Part shown: in pieces, positions 56,162 through 64,000 of the stretch
Layout: each line of letters opens with the position of its first letter
Position numbering within the stretch: the first letter of the stretch is position 1
Source: Lumbricus terrestris
Lineage: Eukaryota > Annelida > Clitellata > Crassiclitellata > Lumbricidae
Direction of reading: 5' to 3'
DNA: 64,000 nt
Assembly (NCBI GenBank): GCA_949752735.1
Contig: OX457052.1
Span: 32,112,483 to 32,176,482, forward strand
Notes under the pieces: generated by a model
The model's input: only the letters and a program-made list of their open reading frames with translations
Databases searched by the model: none
What the model was told of the DNA's origin: nothing
Position numbers and translations under genes: made by a program

Positions 56162-58410
56162 CAGTGTGTGATTTGTCAAAAAAGAAGTGTGGGGGTCGGC
56201 TTAATGTCCTTGTTTTGGGGGGGAGCCAAAATACGCCGCGGCGACTGCGGAGCATATCCGACTAGGGGGGTCTGGGGGAGCGTCGTAAGCTCCCCCAGCG
56301 GGGTCCGGGGCGGAGCCCCGGCCGCTATTGATTTGGTGCAATCCAAAGCAAAATCTTCTATTGAAAGTGAATTGAATGAATTGAATAATATCACCTTTTT
56401 AAAGATCAGTTAACATGTTATTTATGTTAAAGGGTTTGAAGTTTTTCTGTTCGTTAACCCAGTAGTTTTCAAGTTTAATTAACTTGTCATTAGCAACTTT
56501 CATTGTAAACAAACACAGTACTGCATAAACTTGCTCTAAATTAGAAGTAAAATAATACAAAAACCACTCCCAATTGGACTTAAAATATGAGAAAAATAAC
56601 AAAGTCCAATTGAAATTTTTGTTTTACTTTTTTTTTTGTTTAACATGGAAACACATAAACATGGAGCAAAGACATATGGGTATTCATTTATAGTGCCATA
56701 GTGGCACTATAATATTCACTTATGTTGCACTATAGTTAGTACAACGCAAAGTGAGAATAATACTCAGCAGTCAGCAGACTCAGCACTCAAAATAATAAAA
56801 CAATAGTAAGGTCCTAGGATGAACGAAGTGCTCGGAACTTCACAAGTCACAAGCTGTAACGCATCAACTAAATACTGTTCTTATAACAACTCACAAGAAA
56901 TAACTTCAAATAAGAACTTTCTTAATAAGAAGATATTTGTGTTCCTATTGAGGACTAAAAACTGAAATAATTTCAAATGACAACAGAAACAAGAATCATC
57001 AATAACGAAGTGCAAATTATTTATGATAAACTAGTCATCATGCGAAAATTATTGAAATGAAATTGTCATGTATGATGTAGCCTAATTTGTGATGAACTCT
57101 AGCTAAGTGGTAGTGACTAGTCTTTAATCATGGCAAAAAGTTTATATCTTGGTCTAAGCTCATCAACATTCCTTTTCTTCCCTGTTGGTTTGTCGTTGGC
57201 ACCATGCCTGCCTTTTTTGAACCAAGATAAGACATACTCGTGACACTTGAAAAATTGCACAGCAGGGCCATTAACAGCTATCATCAATAGAGCACTGACA
57301 GTTTCAGTTTTTAGCCGGTTTCTTGTGTCTGTGTGCTGCAGATTCATGGAACTAAAACCACGCTCGCAATCTGCACTGGAGATAGGATAAATGGACAGTT
57401 TTGTCAGCAATTGTTTTAGATGCATTCCTACTTTCAGATTATCTTTAAAAGTAGCAAAATCTGATAGGATTTCAACACTCGCAATAGAACTGAAACAAAG
57501 TTGCTTGCAGAGAGCAGCAACCTCTCTGCAACCATACAGCGTCTTTTCTAAGTCATCTTAACAAGAAAATATATATCATCGTCCTCTGAGGAGAACGCCA
57601 TTATAGGTGGCGCTATACTCTATTCATGTACACTTCGGTCAGCTGCAGCGGTGGTCACTCGTTGGTTTCAGGGCTGACCGCCTCAGCCGGGCTAGTAGCC
57701 GTTGGACTGGTCTAGTATTTAAAATAATTGTTAAAAATATAGCGCAGTCTATTTCATTGACGTCATTGGATGAAACGAGGTGAATTGATTTAAGTTTGCT
57801 GCTTGCATCAATATTAAACACACTCTTTCAGAAACCTCAACCGATCTAATCTGTAGCCTACTGTAGTCTGTAGGCCTACATTTAAGTAGGCCTAAGTTAG
57901 GCTATGTAAATTTTAACAGTGCACGACTTACAGCCTTTTTCATCCAGATTTGACTAGCATTCAGAAATCGTGAAAAGAAATACAAATGATACAATCATCT
58001 ATTATCGCTCAGTTTTGTTGTTTTTGTTGTTTGTTTCTTCTTCTTTAGAGCCTCACAATCTTTGAACAGTATGCCTAAACGTTAAGGCTTCCACAGTTTC
58101 TGAAATTTGATCATTTGGGAAATTGTGTCACTGTCACGGGAGTCGACGGGACCGGACAACGTCACAACAGTACAACTTGAAACTTTGTGTCAACTGTGAC
58201 CTGTCAAGTGTTGAACGAATGAGGAAATGAAACAAATAAGTCCTACTAACTGCTTGCAGTCCCCCTCTTGTGGCACTGGCCGCCCGCACTGCCAAAAGAG
58301 GGGGTCGAAATTGGACCCCCACACCTTTTTTTGGAGGTGGAAGTGTGGGGGTCGGGCCATAGCAAAGAGGGGGTCCGACCCCCCCAACCCCCCCGGCAAA
58401 TCACACTCTG
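56162..58410 (-). mobile_element. hAT transposon, 2.25 kb, with transposase remnant
   Basis: Ends CAGTGTGTGATTTG and CAAATCACACTCTG, flanked by an exact 8-bp duplication GTGGCATG (56154-56161 and 58411-58418). Both ends run into GGGGGTCGG / CCGACCCCC. Only the last transposase exon is recognisable (57117-57559, minus strand); the DNA-binding and catalytic parts are missing or unreadable, so it is a deleted derivative. Confidence 0.9.
57117..57559 (-). pseudogene. hAT transposase C-terminal dimerisation region
   Basis: Open from an acceptor-like TTGTTAAG (about 57560) to the stop at 57117. Diagnostic motifs: L-S-I-Y-P-I-S-S-A-D-C-E-R-G-F-S, R-N-R-L-K-T-E-T-V-S-A-L-L, as in the hAT dimerisation domain of the ZNF862/KIAA1586-like group. 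About 147 codons; the upstream zinc finger and DDE parts were not found. Could be one exon of a split transposase or a remnant. Confidence 0.85.
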
Positions 58411-58729
58411 GTGGCATGGCAGCACAAGAATCTATGAAGAATGGCTAGATGCACTTCCTGATTTCCCTGTTCGCTGTGGAGCATGCAGTTGCAGACATCC
58501 ATCAGAAACAGTAGACGGGTCAGAAAAGAAAAGAAACAATAGGCTATTGTTGCCACCAGCTGTCTTGAGATTTGCCACGTAGTCATTGCATCTCTCTCAA
58601 GTAATCTGGTTAATGCTGTGGGATCACACATTTTAAGAGAAACGTTTCTGTGGATGCATGCACATTCTAGAGACATGTGTAACAAGCTGTATGATAACTA
58701 AAATGGTTTTCAGTCAATGTATGCAATAC

Positions 58730-58840
58730 TGTGCATGTATGCAGAAACATACTATAGTATCTTTAAAATACCACCCTAAATGCTGCATAAGTAAGTAAGT
58801 AAGTAAGTAAGTAAGTAGGTAGGTAGGTGAATAAGTAATA
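58730..58840 (+). repeat. Interspersed repeat with (TAAG)n tail, copy 2
   Basis: See the copy at 51845-51955. The tail here is GTAAG then GTAGG units. Confidence 0.6.
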
Positions 58841-58979
58841 AGCTAGCCAACCTACTGTTACAGATTGGAAATTACATGTAGATGAGGAGAGATACTGCTT
58901 CGTCCAGAAAACTTTCTTGGCTGTGTTAGAAACATGGGCAAATGGCAATAAACATCGGTGCTTAATATTGGATACATCC

Positions 58980-59011
58980 AATTATATAAAGAACATGTTC
59001 TTTATATAATT
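58980..59011. repeat. Perfect 32-bp palindrome
   Basis: AATTATATAAAGAACA and its exact complement with no spacer. Confidence 0.85.
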
Positions 59012-59345
59012 AGTGCTATTAATATTATTCTAAGAATTGTAGGCCTAATTGTTGTCATAATCATTTTCCCCAAAGACTTACAGATAATTATTTTTTGTCT
59101 CTTATTGTTTTTTTTAATTAATTTTTTTTATCTCTGTTATTGTTATTTTTGGTGTTATTACTTTATACTACCAATGTTGCTGTTATTGATATTATTATTG
59201 TTATTATTTTGCCAAAGGTGGAAAAAATTCCTCATGGTCTAGCTGCTCTAGCAACTAAGCAATTGTTTCACTTAAAGGTTCTCATTTTCTTCATATATTG
59301 CAGAAACTGGCCCATTACTGTTATTGTTATTATTATATTTTTATG

Positions 59346-59371
59346 CCCCGAGGCATGTAGAATCCCTCAGG
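59346..59371 (-). other. Hairpin within TTA tracts (copy B of the RT-element 3' end)
   Basis: CCCCGAGG pairs with CCCTCAGG; GTTATTATTATATTTTTATG lies on one side and (TTA)n (59401-59450) on the other. Same length as the hairpin at 9137-9162. Confidence 0.45.
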
Positions 59372-59964
59372 AATTTCATTGCTAACTTAGCCTAACTAGA
59401 GTATTATTATTATTATTTTATTATTATTTTATTATTGTTTATTATTATTACGATTACGTTATTACTGAAGTGTTTCTTATTATTACTAAATTGACTGGCA
59501 ATAATTCTAAGGCACAGCATAATAATATTGATCAAGCACAGAAATGTTTTCTTAGACAATATAATCATGTACTTAAGTGTCTTAAATATAACTACAATTA
59601 GAAATTCAGATGGCTGCACAGCCTGCACTTCAGCATTAAGTAAACAGAGCTGCTTTCTGCACTATGGTATGATGCGAAGTGCCATTAAGAACAGACTTGT
59701 TCAGTAGACAAACAGTGCAAAGAAACCCAGAAGAGTCTCCTGGAGTGGGCCCACGCATGCGCGTAGAACCTAATCAACGTATTTCCATGCAGATTCAAAG
59801 TTCAAAGGTTAGGCTCCAAATCGGAATCAAATATATTTCGTCACTCAATCAAGACGATCGCTACATTTATAGGCATATTATATTATATGTGTATAGGTCT
59901 ATATAGGATTTGATTCATGTATGGTATATAAAATTATTTAAATGTAAATGTACACGTTTATTAT

Positions 59965-59995
<31 letters not shown>

Positions 59996-59996
59996 T

Positions 59997-62287
59997 AGGG
60001 TGTCCCAACAAATATTTTTCTAGAAACTTGAAATGCAGTCCCCCTAAAAAGTTTCCATATGGTCCCATAATAACACCTGTAAAGTTTTATGACACTAAAA
60101 AAATATTTAGGGGTGGCTCAAGCCGCCCAAATTTAACCCATATTGGCATAATTTGCGCCTGATGTGTCCAACTTCTAAATGCCTTTATATCCCAATCGTT
60201 GATCCTATTATAACAAATTTACTACCCTTGGAAAGCTCGTGAATGGTAGAATTAACAGGTATTTAACTTTATTGGATACAATGGATATTTTGGGCATAGT
60301 CTTATGCTCAAAAAATGCAAAATCGAGAAAAATTTGAGATTTTTGAACTTTGGACACAATATCAGTGCACACACAACTAATCATTGGGAGTAGTCATTAC
60401 AAACTCTTGATAATGTAACAAGTCGTGGTTTTAGCTCCTCCATACCTTCATCTGCTTCATAGTAAGAAATTCTGAGGGGGCTGTGAGGTTCAACCCCTAT
60501 TTGTCCTAGGACCACACAGTAAAGTTTTAATTGCACACCCCATGCAGCTACACAACAAATCAACGTCTGGACCGTTATTTTTTTACTATTCTCATACTGA
60601 TCTGCTGATTCTACATCACTGCACTCAAATTGTTCTTCAGTTCTACGTTCTACATTTACACATGTCAACAAGATTGTCACAATTGTGGTTAGAAAACATG
60701 TGCCTGTGTTTTTCGACAACCTGTACGAGAAATTGTCTCCGATCTACGTTCTTCGTTATCGTTGAGCTGAAATTCTGTATCAAAGCTGCGTCATGTTTGT
60801 TCAGCACAGTCATTTACACAGACCAACGTTATGAAAAATCACACGTGGTCTTATACGATTGGCTATCTCGCCACTCTTTCACCGAAAGATCGAGAAAACT
60901 ATATTTGAACGCAGCATGGTTTGGGAAAAACTTTTAGGAAGAGATAACCCCGTTATTCCACATTAATGAGAACTCACTGAAAGAACAGAGAGAATTGCTA
61001 TCTCTTATATCTTAGGTGCTGGTATACCAAGAATGATGTTGCATCATTTTCAGACTTGTCATCTAGAGCAGCATTGCCAGAATTATAAAGCTATGGATTA
61101 ATTCAAAGAGAGCAGTGACTCTACATGAGAACACCGCCTGACTGTAGATGTCAATCACAAATCTGAGACTTGTTTGGGTTGGATGCCCTGTAATTCACGG
61201 TCGTCAACTGTATATGTGATTCGTTTCCATCATAAAGCAATTAGATCTATATTGCCTTACCCATCCAACTTGCTCTGTGATGGCAACAGGCTTGCGAAAT
61301 GCTACCGAATTGTTCAATCCAACCATGAATACCAAGAGTTTTGAAAATTCTTGATAGTCATATTTCGAGTATGGCCACGCTAAAGCTGTTCAGTAATGAA
61401 TTCTTATGATTTGTTAGATGCAGACTGCAGTAGCATTGGTCGAGGGTTTGGTTGATGGTGAACCAGATTGGAGCATTCATCTTTAAATGGCTTGCAGAGC
61501 TTAATTACAGACCATTGATGGACAAATTTTTACCAAGGACACAAAGAATGCACCAGGCAACTGGACTTAAAAGATTTCTGTGATGTTAACAAGATGTTAC
61601 GACTGATGGCTGATGTAGAAGGGTGCAAGGCATTGCAAACTCTATTTAATATGCAGTTATTGAAAGCCGTTGTCTCAAAGCATTTGCCAATAATTAGGCC
61701 TAATGCATCACACTTTCACGACTTCAAAAGGTTCAAACTGCAACCGTTGATTCCTGTCCTGGTCCAGAGGTCAACTTTAGCACACCAACATGTTTGTAGG
61801 CTACTTCCACCAACTAGAGAAAAATCAGACTGACAATCTGTTAACCTTATTCATTTCTACTCCACTGATGATTGCCATGTGGAGGTAGCGACCTGCAATC
61901 CTAGTGCACGACATTTACATCATTCGTTTGCTCGAGAGCTTAACTGTCGTCCTTATGCTTGAAAAACCTCATTCGCAAATACAATAAGGTTGCATATTTG
62001 TAGATTTTAGTATTTCAGAGCAATATAAGGTTATTAAGCAATACATAAGCACGCTAGTGGGATCAAAGTGTGGACCTCCGAAAATTTCAAACTCATAGGC
62101 CTATATGTCGCACGTATAATTTGTGACAACTTACACATATTATATGTGAGCTTTGAGCGGCCTCTAAATATTTTCAAAATGTCCAGAAATTTGGCAGGTA
62201 CTATCATAGGACCATAAGGAAACTTTTTGGAGGGACTGCATTTCAAGTTTCAAGAAAAATATTTTTCCTGTGCAATCGTGGGACACC

Positions 62288-62289
<2 letters not shown>
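59997..62289. mobile_element. DNA transposon of unassigned family with long terminal inverted repeats, 2.3 kb
   Basis: Ends AGGGTGTCCCA and TGGGACACCCT, continuing as about 130 bp of imperfect inverted repeat (shared AAACTTGAAATGCAGTCCC, AAAAGTTTCC, ATATTTAG). It sits between TA tracts (59970-59996 and 62290-62330), so a TA or TTAA-like target is likely. Interior frames (60381-60719 minus; 61580-61833 plus) are short and I do not recognise a transposase. Confidence 0.75.

Positions 62290-62355
<66 letters not shown>
62290..62355. repeat. (TA)n(GT)n microsatellite
   Basis: About 20 TA and 12 GT units, right flank of the element at 59997-62289. Confidence 0.9.
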
Positions 62356-62356
<1 letters not shown>

Positions 62357-63819
62357 CTATATGAACGTGTATAATCTTTCACATTTATCCACACATATAT
62401 ATTTTAGATCGTGTTTTCGTTTAGTGTTCTTGAATTTTGACTAGGCGCCGACAAACAAAAAAAAATACTGCACAATGATCATAGATAGAAAAACCGAAAG
62501 TGTAGGCTACACATTATTTCGACTTCCGTATAATAAACATTGAACTCAGTTTTATGATTTTCGCCTCGCCTCGTCTGCATAGTGTTTCCATCAGCATTCC
62601 CCCCCACCACCCCCCTATAGCATAACCACAGATCGTCTGTTGTATTGAATTGAAATCCAACAGCGATAAAAGTTTTATTGGCGGCGAAGGGTCACATTCG
62701 AGGCGCCTGCCCGTCCTGGACTCCTGGCCAGACCGTGTAGCCATGAATACGGCCAAACCTCGGTTTATCTTTCTCCCCTACGACCAAATCCCGGGTACTT
62801 CATGACAATCATAGTCGCTTTCTCTATTCGTCCCTAGAGCCCGTCCGGTTATGCCATTCCACGACTGCAATTCCACTACTGTTCGCATCCCAACACGACT
62901 GCAATTCATACAATTCTGACGCGGCGTCCGAATAGCTGTAAGCAGTCCATGAAATAGCGTGCCAGCTGTAGCAGAGCTGTAGTAGAGCTGTAACAGAGCT
63001 GTATTAGAGCTATATAGTAGAGCTGTAGCTTGTAGTTGTGGCTGTACTGCTGGTAGTTGTGTGATTAATGTCTTGGTTTCTGACGGGGACTTAATAAAGA
63101 CGCCGCTGCCTGCAGAGCGTGGTATAGTCATGCGGAAGAGACAAATCTATTAAGAATTGATATACAGCAAGTATACAGTAGGCCTAATAGTGGGAGAGCC
63201 TCATGATTTTTGCACATGACTTATTGTCGTGTCTTCTGAGCTGCTATAGTCGACGTCCGTCCACGTGTAGTCTTTAACTGGCCAAATTACGCTATGGCCA
63301 AACTCTAAAAAAGACCAGCGTGTGATTATACGTGCGTTATTAGCTAAGTTAGTGCCTAAGAGTTATATGCTGTATATTTGCTGCCTCATGTTGGGTATCC
63401 AAGGACGTTCTTCCCTAGGCTCTGCCGAGAAAGGGAGTCCTCTTAGTTCCTTTGGTTCGTACTGCAACCATGATGAATGCGGCCTTCTCTGTGGTTATCC
63501 CAGTAGTCTGGAAAGACCTTTCGTTAGACTTTAGAGCCACGCCTACACCCTTGGACTCTACCGGAATCGATCCTCACTAAACTTAAAACCATGTTCCATC
63601 ATTGGATGATGAAGATCCAAGAATAATGCATAATTATCCATTCATTCATTCGGTAACTTATATAGCGCCCCTTCATGGAGGCTATATACTCAGAAGCTCA
63701 AGATTTCGACTCCAGCACGCCCAAGAAAGAACAGTTTTACCACCACCTGATTGTTTACGATGCATGGCGCCTACCAGTGAGGGTATATAAGAGGAGATCC
63801 TGACAAAGTAACCAGTGAG
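62356..63819. other. Stretch without a recognised gene
   Basis: Contains an AGAGCTGTAGTAG minisatellite (62965-63045) and a reversed SINE tail with (ATTC)n at 63635-63680 (TATAGCGCCCCTTCATGG). No exon supported. Confidence 0.4.
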
Positions 63820-64000
63820 GATCCTGGGTGGCCGAGTGGGTTGTAGCCCGCTCGCCGCGCCGGCGACGCGGGTTCGATTCCCCGGTCGGATCTTTACATA
63901 CTGCGGGTTGCTCGGTCGCAATATAAACGTGGAGTCGACGCTGATATCATCTTCGTAATGGAAAAGAGTCGTTAAACCCATACATTTCATTTCAAAGTAA
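63820..64000 (+). repeat. tRNA-derived SINE, cut by the window end
   Basis: GGTGGCCGAGTGGG (box A) and GGGTTCGATTCCCC (box B) in a tRNA-like head, 63820-63893, whose acceptor arms (GATCCTG / TCGGATC) pair imperfectly and whose anticodon arm lacks a normal loop, so it is not a functional tRNA. A body with GGGTTGCTCGGTCGCAATAT and GAGTCGTTAAACCCATACAT follows, typical of SINE tails. The class II-like D arm suggests a tRNA-Ser or -Leu ancestor. Confidence 0.75.

Noticed and set aside
56176..56394. Coding frame in the G-rich left end of the hAT element
   Set aside because: Only subterminal repeat sequence; palindromic GGGGAGC/GCTCCCC and GGGGCGGAGCCCCG units explain it.
63820..63893. Functional tRNA gene
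   Set aside because: Both promoter boxes are present, but the acceptor stem has mismatches and the anticodon arm has no regular 7-base loop; followed by a SINE body.

Overview
This is a window of metazoan nuclear DNA: split genes with GT/AG introns, very few long reading frames, and a very dense load of microsatellites and transposon remnants. The frequent short motif TAGGCCTA and secreted fibrinogen-related lectin genes suggest a marine invertebrate, perhaps an echinoderm or another invertebrate deuterostome. That assignment is an inference of low confidence.

The left third (1-21 kb) holds the only convincing host genes: two tandem paralogues on the + strand, each a secreted PAN/Apple + fibronectin-II-like + fibrinogen-C (FReD) protein. 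Gene A (1-7220) enters the window inside its first coding exon. Gene B (13798-20199) is complete, with four exons that join in phase to about 375 residues. Gene A's first FReD-terminal exon is broken by a nonsense codon and a 208-bp MITE, but a second, intact copy of that exon lies 0.6 kb downstream. A frameshifted piece of a third paralogue (8735-8845) lies between the two genes. Because the paralogues align through their introns, several later insertions have a visible empty site in the sister copy, so their order can be read: a mariner relic and a minisatellite-bearing element predate the duplication; a foldback element, hAT-type MITEs and a piggyBac-type MITE came after it.

Between the genes is a minus-strand retrotransposon protein (9205-11781) with a reverse transcriptase and a C-terminal Cys/His plus PD-(D/E)XK-like region. 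It is embedded in (TTA)n arrays on both sides and ends in a short 3' hairpin. Similar hairpins, also in TTA tracts, recur near 39.7 and 59.4 kb.

From 21 to 64 kb I see little host coding sequence. It is mostly microsatellites and minisatellites (including a 1.5-kb GAT array with higher-order structure at 46953-48474) and transposons. At least a dozen hAT-like elements can be delimited by CAG...CTG-like ends and 8-bp target-site duplications. One of them (56162-58410) still carries the hAT transposase dimerisation domain. A probable promoter and first coding exon (M-V-G, then a GT donor) lies at 49503-49972. The window ends in a tRNA-derived SINE.
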